From Photorhabdus heterorhabditis (GTDB lineage: Bacteria; Pseudomonadota; Gammaproteobacteria; Enterobacterales; Enterobacteriaceae), in contig NZ_RCWA01000005.1 of assembly GCF_018448905.1 (NCBI RefSeq), forward strand, positions 123,540 through 187,539: a stretch of DNA of 64,000 bases. Direction: 5' to 3'. Below the pieces are notes generated by a model. That model saw only the letters and a list, made by a program, of their open reading frames with translations. It was not told the DNA's origin and did not search any database. Positions 1 through 9,454 of the stretch are shown piece by piece. Both the position numbers and the translations under genes were made by a program. Within the stretch, counting starts at the first letter, position 1, and every line of letters begins with the position of its first letter.

Positions 1-13
1 TTGATGCTGTATA

Positions 14-454
14 TCAATGTTGAACCAGAGAGAGGCGAAATTTATGTAAGTAACGATAGAAGGTACTGATGGGTAATTTTATATTTAATAATGCATTGAT
101 TTTAATTATAAAAAATTCAAGACTCCAACGATAACGCAAGCAACCCAATTGTTGAGGAGAATGGTGCAATAAAAAAGATAGCAAAGGATAAAGTGGGATT
201 AAATTCCAGACAGCGGGTCTGCCCGCAGGCAGGCTTTTCAAACCTTCCAGGCCATATAAAGTAAACCAATTTATCCAGCGATTGACGGAAGAACGCCCGG
301 CACAAAGGGTTCTGGCGACCTGTGAGACAGACTCACCGCGATGTAGCATCAACATGGACATGAATCTGCGTGCATAATTTTTATCTCGGGTGGTCTGGAT
401 AATTTTTTTCATCTGGCGTCGTTCATTGCGGGGTATCAGTGCTATGATAGGCAT
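14..454 (-). CDS. IS630-family transposase, N-terminal ORF
   Basis: This 146-residue ORF carries the N-terminal helix-turn-helix of IS630-type transposases: a SVSQVARTL helix, a recognition helix with SVNRW, and the following GLEGL...PAGRP linker. The DDE catalytic domain is not in this ORF. IS630 transposases are about 340 residues and are often split by a frameshift, so the rest would lie left of base 14, outside the window. A terminal-repeat-like segment follows the start codon around 455-530. It cannot be told here whether the element is complete. It is the first of several IS pieces in the 1-11 kb mobile-DNA region. Confidence 0.75.
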   Translation of the reverse strand: MPIIALIPRNERRQMKKIIQTTRDKNYARRFMSMLMLHRGESVSQVARTLCAGRSSVNRWINWFTLYGLEGLKSLPAGRPAVWNLIPLYPLLSFLLHHSPQQLGCLRYRWSLEFFIIKINALLNIKLPISTFYRYLHKFRLSLVQH

Positions 455-644
455 AACTCAGTCCTTTTAGTGGCTTGGGATTTTTTGCAATTGATCAGAT
501 CGCAAAAATTGGACTGAATTCCCTCCAAGTGATCTACTATTTTGAAAAGTTCTTTACTAAAGAACAATTGTAGAAATTCTGATATTCAGACAAAACGTTA
601 TATACCATTTCTTCTAACTTAGTTAATTTTTAGGAGTATTAATT

Positions 645-1076
645 ATGTCTGTTTTACGTCTTGCTTACTATGAACTTTCCTCAGATCTGTTGCAGGGATT
701 CCGTCAGGTAAAACAAGGATTGGAAGGTAGTCCATTAGGTTTACCAATTATCGAACTAGTCTATCTGCGTGTATCACAAATTAATGGCTGTTCATTCTGT
801 TTAAATATGCATACCAAAGCATTACGTGAACATGGTGAGTCTGAGCGTCGCCTAGCAGAACTAGCAGGTTGGCGTGTCAGCTCTCAATTTACTTCCCGTG
901 AAAAGGCGGCGCTCGCGTGGGCTGAATCACTGACGTATGTGATTAACACACACGCTGATGATAACGACTATCTACCCGTGAAAGAGCATTTCTCTGACAA
1001 AGAAATCTCTGATCTCACTTTTGCGATCGCTCTGATGAACGGAATGAATCGGCTTGCTGTAGGTATGCGCCAGTAG
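645..1076 (+). CDS. AhpD-like / carboxymuconolactone decarboxylase family protein
   Basis: This 143-residue cytoplasmic protein belongs to the AhpD/CMD fold. The family signature is a glutamate (E37) followed by the redox pair in GCSFC (C49, C52) and H56. In AhpD these residues form a peroxidatic proton-relay site that reduces organic peroxides. The protein is short, like single-domain alkylhydroperoxidases. TTAGGAG lies 8-10 bases before the ATG and supports the start. It stands alone between IS elements, so it is probably accessory DNA. Substrate and physiological reductant cannot be inferred. Confidence 0.85.
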   Translation: MSVLRLAYYELSSDLLQGFRQVKQGLEGSPLGLPIIELVYLRVSQINGCSFCLNMHTKALREHGESERRLAELAGWRVSSQFTSREKAALAWAESLTYVINTHADDNDYLPVKEHFSDKEISDLTFAIALMNGMNRLAVGMRQ

Positions 1077-1185
1077 CAGCCATAAAAGGCTGTTAATGTT
1101 TGGTTTGTCACATTGACACATTATACTTGGATCTATTGAACCACCTATTACCTAGTGGTTTCAGGTACGATCCAAGTTTAACTTT

Positions 1186-2673
1186 AACTCGAATTCTGGA
1201 TAAGCAATTGACGTGAAGTCTGTTCCAGGAGCCATGTTTTGGTGAACGCTGAAAACAGCTCCGGGGAGGAAAATGTCATGAACGCATCCAAACCTTTCAT
1301 CCCGCAATGGGAACAATTTTGTCTCATTTACTCCGCCGATAAGGTCACATGTATCCCAGTGAAATCATGACAATTTTTCATCTGTCACATTACCGTGATT
1401 TTAAACATTTTTATCTAGAACATATTTGGAAATATCACCATAACGATTTTCCCGCCTTGCTCAGCTATCCTCGTTTGGTCAGTGTGGCCCCTTCCGTTTT
1501 GGTGCCACTATGCCCCTATCTGACTCAATGAAAAGGAAAACCAACAGGCATTGCTTTTATTGATTCCACCCGTTTGAGTGTCTGCTATAACATTCGCATT
1601 CCTCGACATAAGGTCTTTGCCGGGATAGAGAAGCGCGGAAAAAATTCAATGGGGTGATGTGATGGACGTCCCCTTTTTCAGCGGTAAACAGTGCCATCTT
1701 TTTTTCCGATGCACTGAATTTCGGGAGAACAGCTCATGAATACGATCAACGTGGTTGGCATTGACCTTGCCAAAACATGATATGGATATGGATAAAGGAA
1801 TTGCGGCACTGTCTCGCCAGCAACCGGGTTATGACCATTTGCTCACTATTCCCGGTGTCGGTCCCCTTATTGCGGCTGCTTTCGTGAGTGACGTCAGCGC
1901 ATCTCAATTTGCCAATGGCCGGCAACTGTCTGCCTAGTGTGGTTTAATCCCCCGGCAACACAGTTCAGGCGGGAAAAATCGTCTCTTTTCCCTGAGCAAA
2001 CACCGAGTTTGCAAACACTGATGAAAAAACGGCTATCGGCCCTGCGATAACCTGAGTAAAACCGAGGTAGTTACATACCGATGACGGATGATAAGGAAAC
2101 AGGGTGCGGATGACATCATGGCGCGAGCAAATAAGCCCTTTATGACGCTGGATATATGGTCGCAAACCGTACCAATTTAGTGCTTGCATAATCGGGGCGT
2201 CCATATATGGTTTTACGGCTTCAAATTACACTTGGTTGTTAACCATCAGGGCGAAATTCTGGCGCTGAAAGTGACTGCCGGTAATGTGGATGATCGGGAA
2301 CCTGTTCGCGAATTAACAACAGAATTAACGGGTTCACTTTACGGCGATAAAGGTTATCGCAGTCAGGAACTGGCAGACGATTTAGGCAAAACCGGTGTCA
2401 CTTTCGTCACCCAAAAGCGCCGAAATATGAAAGCACGCCTGCTGGCTAGTGGGATAAGATAATGTTATCAAGGCGTTTTATCATCGAAACGATTAATGGG
2501 CAATTGAAAACCCTTTCTCAAATAGAGCATTCTCGCCACCGAAGTATAAAAGGATTTATGTTGACCGTTTTAGGTGGTTTGATTGCTTATTGTCTTAAAT
2601 GGAAGAAGCCATCACTGAAAGTTCTCTATTAGGAAGGCGATTTTTCTGTGACGGTTTAAATAGAATTCGGGTT
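1186..2673 (+). mobile_element. IS982-family element, interrupted and inactive
   Basis: The ends are imperfect inverted repeats: AACTCGAATTCT at 1186-1197 and AGAATTCGGGTT at 2662-2673. Between them runs a broken IS982 transposase. An N-terminal part (from about 1279, including 1349-1531) leads into FIDSTRLSVCYN and a IEKRGKNSMGW stretch that stops near 1656. The same protein resumes at about 2206 with FYGFKLHLVVN and continues through LYGDKGYRS to FIIETINGQ and a C-terminus ending near 2630. The gap is filled by an unrelated IS110-type remnant. There are also stops and frameshifts in the left and right parts, so the transposase is dead. Confidence 0.75.
1660..2206 (+). mobile_element. IS110/IS1111-like remnant nested in the IS982 copy
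   Basis: The insert begins with a GATGGACGTCCCC end and finishes with a GGGGCGTCCAT end, which are inverted copies. At 1737 an ORF starts as MNTINVVGIDLAK, the hallmark N-terminus of IS110-family DEDD recombinases. It then jumps directly to the C-terminal transposase_20 region (LLTIPGVGPLIAA at about 1840, then SQFANGRQLSA and a stop at 1935). The middle of the recombinase is deleted and the C-terminal part has a nonsense codon where the family has tryptophan. It is an internally deleted, inactive derivative. Confidence 0.65.
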
Positions 2674-2840
2674 AATTACTCAGCAGCTTGAATTGTGAGT
2701 TTAACTTTAAAATAATAATAGGGATTTCTCTTTAGATTTAGTTCTGCTAGTAATTATGCTTTGCTACTCAGACGCAGCTAGATTTATCAAAACTTACAAT
2801 AAATTGATTCTAGAGCAAAAGAGCAAATAGGAGGGTTTTA

Positions 2841-4344
2841 ATGTCAATAAAAACAGGTCAGCGGATAACGTTGAACGAATCACAATCTTGGCTGACACTT
2901 TGCCTGCTTTGTTTACCAACCGCTGTGCTTGCTTTAGATATGAGTGCATTATACTTGGCTTTAGCGCACATAGCTGCCTCTCTAGACACTACGTCAGTAG
3001 AAGAACTGTGGATTTTAGACATCTACCCACTCATGATTGCAGGATTTCTCATGCCAATGGGAGGAATGAGTGATCGTTGGGGAAATCGTCGCGTCTTATT
3101 AATTGGGGGCAGTGCTTTCAGCTGTAGCTTCTATGTCACCAACCTCCTCTACGCTAATTATAGTAAGGGCAGCACTAGGCATTGCTGGTGCAACACTTAT
3201 GCCAGCGACCCTTGGGCTGATAAGTGAGCTATTCCAAAATCCACACCAGCGTAGACGAGCAATTGCGATATGGACTGCTGCTTTCATGGCTGGATTTGCT
3301 CTTGGGCCAATAATAGGTGGCGCTTTATTGGAATTTTTTGGATGGGAAGCTATTTTTCTCTTAGCTGTTCCCGTAATACTCCCCTTGCTAATAGCTGGTC
3401 CGATAGTTTTTCCTAAAGGATTTAAGCTTGAAAACCAAAAACAATACGATTGGATTAGTAGTATACTTTTTCTTGCTACTATACTTCCGCTTGTTTATGG
3501 GTTTAAAGGACTTGTCAGTACTGAAATAAAGCTAAGTACTACTGTGGTTTTAGCGTGGGGGTTTATTGCCGGAGGAGTATTTGTTATTCGCCAACTTAAA
3601 GTCAATAACCCCCTTCTGGATCTTAAAATGATCCTATCTAATGCAGGGCTAGCGACTGCATTGATGATACTTTTATTGGGGCCTTCTATTATAGGAGGTT
3701 TAACTCTTTTTGTACCTCAATATCTCCAGCTGGCTTACGGATTAAGTCCTGTTGCTGCTGGCGCATCAATTGGACTGCTTATAGGAGCGCTTATATCTCC
3801 CACTCTTTCAAGGAAAATGAAAAGCAGTGGAGCAGTTATTGGGACAGGATTTCTCGTGATGTCAGTAGGTCTTGTTACTATAGCGCTTGGCGTTCAACTA
3901 GGCCCAGTGTGGGTGGTAGCAGGTATTGTTGCTGTGTATTTAGGATCAGGTCCTTTTGATGCACTAGGTACTGATATCGTGATTTCCTCAGCTCCCGAAG
4001 GCAAGAGTGCTTCAGCAGGTGCAGCAGCTGAAACGGCGACTGAACTTGGTATGGGGCTAGGTATAGCCCTTTTCGGTACACTAGGGACAGCTGTTTACCA
4101 ACGAATTTTAACCGGAGGTCTTGCTAGTAGTGATATTAATAGTTCTATTGTAGAACATGCTGCGAACTCATTTTCTATCGCTATGGCAGAAGCCTCCACG
4201 TTGGGGGGAGTTAAAGGTGCTTATCTCAGAGAACAAGCAAGTGATGCCTTTGCGTCGGGTCTTGCTGTAGTTGCAGGTTCTACTGTAATACTTGCCATAT
4301 TTTTATCCATAGTATCTTTTATTTTTCTTCGGAAAACGGCTTAA
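2841..4344 (+). pseudogene. MFS drug/H+ antiporter (DHA2, SmvA/QacA-like), frameshifted
   Basis: The gene starts at 2841 after a GGAGGG ribosome site and encodes the first transmembrane helices with the MFS motif-A loop DRWGNRRVLL. The frame is lost in a run of five G at 3105-3109. Removing one G joins the first part perfectly to the second frame (AVLSAVASM... to 4344). The repaired protein would be about 500 residues with about 14 membrane helices, as expected for 14-TMS multidrug exporters such as SmvA or QacA. Whether this is a true inactivation, slippage variation in the G run or a sequencing error cannot be told from one sequence. A hairpin follows at 4492. Confidence 0.8.
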
Positions 4345-4491
4345 GCGAGTTTCCAAACGGAGAAGTATTGTGATACTAAAATTTTTAGCACCTCATAAGA
4401 TTATTAATGGTATTAACTCTGTGTAAGCTTGGAGCTAGAACCATGATTGATGACGTATATTCGTGTATTGTCGCAGGGTTAATATAAATAG

Positions 4492-4528
4492 GAAGAAAAC
4501 CATTCCCGTCATGGAAATGGTTTTCTTC
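4492..4528 (+). terminator. Hairpin downstream of the MFS gene
   Basis: A 13-bp stem, GAAGAAAACCATT paired with AATGGTTTTCTTC, encloses an 11-base loop 150 bp after the MFS stop. There is no strong T tract after it, so it is only a possible terminator. Confidence 0.45.
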
Positions 4529-5083
4529 ACACTGTAATATTAAATACAAATTTGATCTTACTCAATTCAACAGATACAGGATCTAGCTGTAACTACACAA
4601 GATCCCTCGCCTGCAAGGATCAACCATTAGGTGGCAAAAAACTCCTGTAGCTTGAAAGGGAGAGCATGTGATGCGGTATATCTGCGTACTTTTGGAAGCA
4701 GATATTGTCAAGACACCTACCCCTCGTCTGGCAATGAAAGTTCTCGGTTTGATCGTGATACCGACTTACCACACAATAGAGCAGAGCATTTCTGTTCCAC
4801 GCTAACCGATACCGTTTTAACCGGTACAACATTCAATTACGTTTTGTCTTCATCACGATAAACGTCACGAAAATTACGCGGCGTCACTTGTGTTGGCGCG
4901 AAGCGATTACCAAGTGACGCCGCCGGGCGGCCAATGTCCAGAGCACGTCAGGTCTGACTTTACGCCAGATTTGAACCACGCGTTACTCAAAGTCACCACG
5001 TTTCACGGGCATTTTTCTGCCTGAATCGACTTAATTAGTTTGTTTTTTAACCCGCGGCCTGACAACAGGCTTCGGCGCTGCGC
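4529..5083. other. Non-coding/degenerate stretch with a large inverted repeat
   Basis: No convincing gene is seen. Short overlapping open frames on both strands around 4620-4860 look like chance. At 4878-4923 a perfect 13-bp inverted repeat (GCGGCGTCACTTG and its complement) flanks a 20-base loop. It lies at the edge of the recombinase remnant and may be a mobile-element end or recombination site. Confidence 0.4.
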
Positions 5084-5737
5084 ATGATCCTAACGCAGGC
5101 TGGAAAACACAAGCTGGCCTCCATCGACAATGCGCGCTTGAACAACCGGGCACTGGGGATCGAAAATATCAGCCGTAAGGGAACAAAAACGGCACTGACT
5201 CCAGCAGAATTCAGAAAAGTTTTTCAGCAGGCCGAACAAAAAGATCGAAGCGTAGCGGCGGTCATGCAACTGGCGTATGTGCTGGGACTGCGCACCAAAG
5301 AAGCGGTGTAAGCCTATAAATCCTTAGCCACCTGGAAAAATGCGCTGGAAAATGGTCATACATCCGTAAGGGTAGTCTTTGGTACCAAAGGCGGGCGGCC
5401 CAGACAAACGACCATATCGGATCGGGATGCCTTACAACATGCTATAACCTACGCGGAACGAGAGCAGGCGGGGCACAATGGCAAACTGATTGATAAGCTA
5501 ACGATCACTCAGACAATCGATCGTTACCGCTATATTGTCAGAAATACCGGACTAACGGGGAATAAAGCCCCGCACAGTATGCGCTATCATTTTGCCCAGC
5601 AATCCGGTGAACATTATAAAGCGCAGGGTTTTAGTGAACAGGAGACACTGGCGCTGGTCGCAATGGATTTGGGTCACGGTGACGGGCGTGGACGTTATAT
5701 TAAGCAGATCTGTTACCAGAACGGAGAAACGGAATAG
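5084..5737 (+). pseudogene. Tyrosine recombinase (ICE-type integrase) remnant
   Basis: The reading frame covers the catalytic half of a tyrosine recombinase. An ALTPAEFRKVF segment leads to the first arginine region (LGLRTKEAV), then a TAA stop at 5309-5311. The same frame continues without further stops to TAG at 5735-5737, with an HSMRY box and DLGHGDGRGRY, the latter supplying the LGH motif and the candidate tyrosine nucleophile. The N-terminal DNA-binding part is missing. A single nonsense codon plus 5' truncation makes it a pseudogene. It fits the integrative-element relic that extends to the tRNA-Phe gene. Confidence 0.75.
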
Positions 5738-5933
5738 CCTTATTTTCCCTGATAAAAGGTAAATTATTTCGATTAATCGCTATCCTATTTGACAGTCAGC
5801 TATGAGCGAAAAACGGATTAATCGGCTCTGTAGTCAGCAATGGGTGTCAATGCCACAGAAACATTGTTGAGGGATAGCACTGTTCTGTATATATTGAATA
5901 CATCTCATTGATATCCGAGGATATGTAACTAGG

Positions 5934-6695
5934 ATGGCAACGGTAGGTTTAACCCAGTATCTGAAAGCTAAATGGAAAACCGTTCTTGCTATAACTACTG
6001 GTATTATTGCTCTTGCCACAGGATTTGTAACCCTTAACAATGTGAAGGACATAGTCCAATCTTGGATCTCTGCAAAAGAGAATATTTCTGTTATCAAAGC
6101 TCGCATGCAGCCCTTTCGTACCATGCCACACATCAAAGAGGGGCAAGATGAAGTATTCCTGATGATAGAAATCAGGAACTACGACACGTCTCCCATGATG
6201 ATTGTCTCAGCTAATATTGATGTTCGAGGAAGCAATTTGGCTACCAAGGGTAATGCAGGCTGGCAATCAAGGTGCGCTTTTACCTCTGATGTGAATCGAA
6301 ATGAGCCTCTGACAATCAAACCCGGTCAGACCCTGTGGGTTATGATCAGTCAATCAATTCTTCTTCCGGGGCTTAGTGAGCTTATGGACGGGCTTGATTT
6401 ACAGAATATACATACCTTTCCACCAGAATCAGGCACAGGTATTCATGAAGTCTACTTTGTAGATATCCTGAATAAAGCCTTTGAAAAAAAGTATGGGAAA
6501 GATATTGAAATCGTTGCTAGCCTCTACACTGGAGTGGAGAAGACAAGGCATACTTTCTCTTTCTCTCTTATTCAGGGCAAAGACTTATTTTCTAAGGACG
6601 GCAGTCTACAGCACGATTGGTTCTTGGCGAAATGGGTGAGGCCGAATAGTCAGACTTACCATAAACTAAGCAGTGATTGTGAGTCCCGATTGTGA
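5934..6695 (+). CDS. Uncharacterised protein with one N-terminal membrane helix
   Basis: I do not recognise this 253-residue protein. Residues about 14-34 form one hydrophobic helix (VLAITTGIIALATGF) after a short basic tail, so it is probably anchored in the inner membrane. The remaining 215 residues are soluble and predicted to be mostly beta-rich (FLMIEIRNYD, IKPGQTLWVMI), reminiscent of an immunoglobulin-like fold, though that is only an impression. It sits between two damaged mobile genes, with 200 bp upstream and a short small ORF downstream. It is probably cargo of the island. Confidence 0.6.
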   Translation: MATVGLTQYLKAKWKTVLAITTGIIALATGFVTLNNVKDIVQSWISAKENISVIKARMQPFRTMPHIKEGQDEVFLMIEIRNYDTSPMMIVSANIDVRGSNLATKGNAGWQSRCAFTSDVNRNEPLTIKPGQTLWVMISQSILLPGLSELMDGLDLQNIHTFPPESGTGIHEVYFVDILNKAFEKKYGKDIEIVASLYTGVEKTRHTFSFSLIQGKDLFSKDGSLQHDWFLAKWVRPNSQTYHKLSSDCESRL

Positions 6696-6749
6696 ATCAA
6701 GTAGTAAAGTGATCCTTTCCCCGCTAAACAGCACTTCATGAGGTTAATA

Positions 6750-6854
6750 ATGTCAGCCTCTGACACCAAACTGCCCGCAACAATAACCCCGTGCAGCGAT
6801 GAGCAAAAAGCAGGTTTTAATACTAATTGCTTAGGTAAGCTCTTAAATCATTGA
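6750..6854 (+). CDS. Possible 34-residue ORF, island cargo or fragment
   Basis: A GAGG ribosome site lies five bases before an ATG that opens a 34-codon frame (MSASDTKLPATITPC...). It has no recognisable domain. It may be the start of a gene truncated by rearrangement, because the DNA after it belongs to a different broken gene on the other strand. Confidence 0.3.
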   Translation: MSASDTKLPATITPCSDEQKAGFNTNCLGKLLNH

Positions 6855-7164
6855 AGCCACTTGATTGACTTTATGATGTAGAGTGATGGCACGCAATCCT
6901 ACTGGAACGTGTGTAAACAATGGAAATATCGCCCAGAAAAAGAACAGTCCAGCTATCACAAAGATGTATCCAGCAATAACGTTTGCATCGTACTTTCCAG
7001 AAATACCTTTTGTTTTACTTCGGTAGGCATAGCCAATAAATTTTCACGTTCGTATTGTCGTCGCCATTTCACAGGCCAATAGCGTAATGAGTATGCAACT
7101 CAATGGTAAGTGAGGAATGCAGTGCGCCTGAGCGAACAGCATGTGTCTCTTTAGTTTCAGTCAT
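6843..7164 (-). pseudogene. Broken small membrane protein gene
   Basis: Reading the minus strand, an ATG at 7164 opens MTETKETHAVRSGAL..., stops after about 30 codons, and a second frame continues with SGKYDANVIAGYIFVIAGL, giving one strong membrane helix, ending ...VNQVASMI at 6843. At least one frameshift separates the two parts. I cannot name the family. It appears to be decayed ICE cargo; the alternative is that the two frames are unrelated. Confidence 0.35.
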
Positions 7165-7285
7165 GGTACATTCTCTCTGTGACATAAGGATATCGCTGAG
7201 ATAGTTGCGTTATCAGCCTGTGACTACAATTCAAAACTCTTTTTTGCTCACCCCAAAAACCTGATTGGCATCCCATAACCATAAT

Positions 7286-7429
7286 GATTAGACTCTAATC
7301 ACTGTATGTTTTTCGAACCATGATCAGACTCTAATCACTGTATGTTTTTCGCACCATGATTAGACTCTAATCACTGTATGTTTTTTGCACTATGATTAGG
7401 CCCTAATCACTGTATATTTTTCGCACCAT
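7286..7429. repeat. Four 36-bp tandem iterons
   Basis: Four consecutive 36-bp units start at 7286, 7322, 7358 and 7394. Each begins GATTAGACTCTAATCACTGT (with 1-3 changes) and ends in TTTTTCGCACCAT. Within each unit, ATTAGACTCTAAT is itself palindromic. They lie 85 bp beyond the 3' end of the island replication gene. Exact spacing and palindromic cores are typical of replication-initiator or regulator binding sites, so this may be the origin or incompatibility region of the element. Confidence 0.8.
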
Positions 7430-7513
7430 GTACTCATAGTGATATGGTGAACATCGCATCCACTTATTTATTCTTCATAAAATTCTGCCGGATTTCAGCA
7501 ATCACTTTTTTCA

Positions 7514-8752
7514 TCACGGCAGGATTGGCCTTTCTTTGCGCCTCTGGCAAAGCAGGTCTGTCTTTCTGACGGCTCTGACAGGCACAGGCTTTTTCATACC
7601 GGGGTTTTCCCCCTGATTTGCTGTACCGGAGCTTCTCAACGCCCCCTGTCTGGCATGTTTCATCAGCGTCAGGAGGTAACCCACCGAATTTTTTAACGAG
7701 CCATTTTCCAGTGGGGCACTCAGACTCTCCAACACCAAATGCCTCTGAGCAGGCGGAAGTGCCTGGAGCTGTTCTGTCAGCATGCTGATATCGTCATTAG
7801 AGAGTTGCTTGCTTAACATCGTGGGCAACAGAGGCTTATCCATCGGGTCGTCCCCATCCGATGGAGCTACGTACGTATTTTTATTCACACTCTGTGTGAA
7901 ATGACGTACGTAACCGTTCGGTTGCCGAACTCTGTCATAACCCTTTGATTTCAGGCTGAGTTCGGTTTCCGAATTCGGGTTATCACCTCCTGTTCCTGTA
8001 CTGAATTCGTATCCCGAACCCGGTCTGTTCCGACCTTTTTGATTAAGTTCGGTTTCCGAACCCGGTAAACATGCAGTCTGTAGCGCCGCCATTTGCTGCG
8101 GCGTTTGTACCTGACCTAACCGATTTTCCAGTAACTCAATACGGGAACGGCGATGGCGCATCATCGGATCATCCTTAATTTCCATCAATACCGCCCAGGC
8201 AGTCTGACTCATGGCCCGATTCTTGTGACGACACGCCTCACCCACCGTGTCCAGCCAACTCGGATCGAGTGCTTCAGCATCATGAAATGTCAGAGACTCA
8301 TCATGCTGGGCATAGATGTTTCCTCTAACACGCCCCTTTTCATCTCTGACGCGTTTGCACAAACTTAGCCAGCCGGTTATTCGTAACATCAACAATACCC
8401 GGCTGACGGTTTCCCGGGAGGCTTTACCGCTGTGTGGAGAGGCCAGTTGCAATTGCAGTTCATCATAGGTAGGGAAGACCGCCCCCGTATTTTGCTGCGC
8501 ATACAGTCGTATCATTATCCAGGCCATCTTATCGAGCGGAGATAATCGGGTATCCAGCATTAACTGACGGGGCATAGCACCATGCATGTTCCCCAGATAC
8601 AACAGCCTACTACGCAACTGTTTTTTCTCATCCCTCTCAGTTTGCGCTGCCAGTCTTGTATTCATTTGCTCTAACGTAAAAGCAATCAGACTATCGGGAG
8701 ACAAAGAAGCTTTCCGTGCGTTATTTCCAGATTTCATTGTTGTACCGCTCAT
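7514..8752 (-). CDS. STY4528-family integrative-element replication protein
   Basis: This 412-residue protein matches the STY4528 family of SPI-7-like and PFGI-1-like integrative elements. Family features are SLIAFTLEQMNTRL near residue 22, LLYLGNMHGAMPRQLMLD, LSPLDKMAW, a winged-helix core with FPTYDELQLQLAS and TVSRVLLMLRITGWLSLC (about residues 110-160), then GNIYAQHDE. These proteins are annotated as island replication proteins by their HTH core. The C-terminal 200 residues are low-complexity and variable. The first codons overlap the end of the upstream gene by 32 bp, so the pair is probably translated together. Four iterons lie downstream. It looks intact, unlike most neighbours. Confidence 0.8.
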   Translation of the reverse strand: MSGTTMKSGNNARKASLSPDSLIAFTLEQMNTRLAAQTERDEKKQLRSRLLYLGNMHGAMPRQLMLDTRLSPLDKMAWIMIRLYAQQNTGAVFPTYDELQLQLASPHSGKASRETVSRVLLMLRITGWLSLCKRVRDEKGRVRGNIYAQHDESLTFHDAEALDPSWLDTVGEACRHKNRAMSQTAWAVLMEIKDDPMMRHRRSRIELLENRLGQVQTPQQMAALQTACLPGSETELNQKGRNRPGSGYEFSTGTGGDNPNSETELSLKSKGYDRVRQPNGYVRHFTQSVNKNTYVAPSDGDDPMDKPLLPTMLSKQLSNDDISMLTEQLQALPPAQRHLVLESLSAPLENGSLKNSVGYLLTLMKHARQGALRSSGTANQGENPGMKKPVPVRAVRKTDLLCQRRKERPILP

Positions 8753-9134
8753 GTGTCATCATTTCCCAGTCTTGTCCCCCCATTTCTTCGGCTAACTCGA
8801 ATGCCAACCGGAATGCCATATCCTGTAGATGTATCAAGCCACTCTTATGGGCATAAGGTCCCTGAGGTGCAGCCGGAAGTTGTTGCATCAATTCAACATA
8901 CTCATGTAACGGGGCCAGCCACAGAGACTGATAGTGTGTTTGGGGTAATGCACTATTGTCCCATAGAGACTGTAAACACTGTCGGCGCCGGGAAGTATCC
9001 AGCAACAGCCTAGACTCAGACGGCAAAAAGTAGCCTGCTTTGACCGTCTCTGAGATGGAGGTGGGTTTTGGTTGTGGAAGTGACTTTTTTCCTGCGGATG
9101 TTCCCGCCAGCAGGATTTTAATTTTTTTAAACAC
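8721..9134 (-). CDS. TraI/MobH-like domain protein, short
   Basis: The 137-residue product starts at a GTG. It resembles the N-terminal TraI_2 region of MobH-type relaxases of integrative elements: GYFLPSESRLLLDTSRRRQCLQ, then a LW..PLHEYVELMQQLPA helix and a Y-A-H-K-S-G-L block where full relaxases carry HHHA.PGGL. The histidine cluster that binds metal in relaxases is largely lost, and the protein is about 500 residues shorter than MobH. It is either a truncated relaxase or a small relative. It overlaps the replication gene by 32 bp, and that coupling argues it is a real gene. Confidence 0.5.
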   Translation of the reverse strand: MFKKIKILLAGTSAGKKSLPQPKPTSISETVKAGYFLPSESRLLLDTSRRRQCLQSLWDNSALPQTHYQSLWLAPLHEYVELMQQLPAAPQGPYAHKSGLIHLQDMAFRLAFELAEEMGGQDWEMMTHERYNNEIWK

Positions 9135-9454
9135 GATTAATCTCCCTTTTTTCCAAAAATCTTAATACATCCTCTGGCAGGGACAAGGCAAAACTCTTTT
9201 CCCGGTAATAAAAATTAATCGATGACAATAGCACGCAATGATTCAAACGTTTCCAATTCAGTCACGGGTAAACGAAGTGTGTATCTGGTTCTTTCGTTAA
9301 GTCAGTCATGACAAGTAAAAAAGGCAAGAATTTCATTCAATGATGGCTCATGCAAGAAAGGATTAAAGAGGAAAATAGAATGTGTCCAGTGTATTTGGAA
9401 GCACTATCGATTCAGACCAAAACGTGTCAGGGATGAACAAAATAACCTCAGTCT
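9135..9454. other. Degenerate ICE sequence
   Basis: On the minus strand, fragments such as YTLRLPVTELETFESL and, in another frame, SFALSLPEDVLRFLEKREINRV lead up to the start of the TraI-like gene. This suggests one more frameshifted gene of the element. No intact ORF is present and I cannot name the family. Confidence 0.3.

Noticed and set aside
1176-2711. AGTTTAACTTTAA repeated on both sides of the IS982 copy as target duplication
   Set aside because: The right copy lies about 23 bp beyond the terminal repeat, too far for a direct target duplication.
4620-4861. Overlapping frames on both strands near 4.6-4.9 kb
   Set aside because: Neither has a ribosome site or family similarity; both look like chance open frames.
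7286-7429. CRISPR array
   Set aside because: The 36-bp units are contiguous without unique spacers and there are no cas genes, so these are iterons.
8153-8795. Plus-strand frames antisense to the replication gene
   Set aside because: They are shadows of the minus-strand STY4528-type gene.
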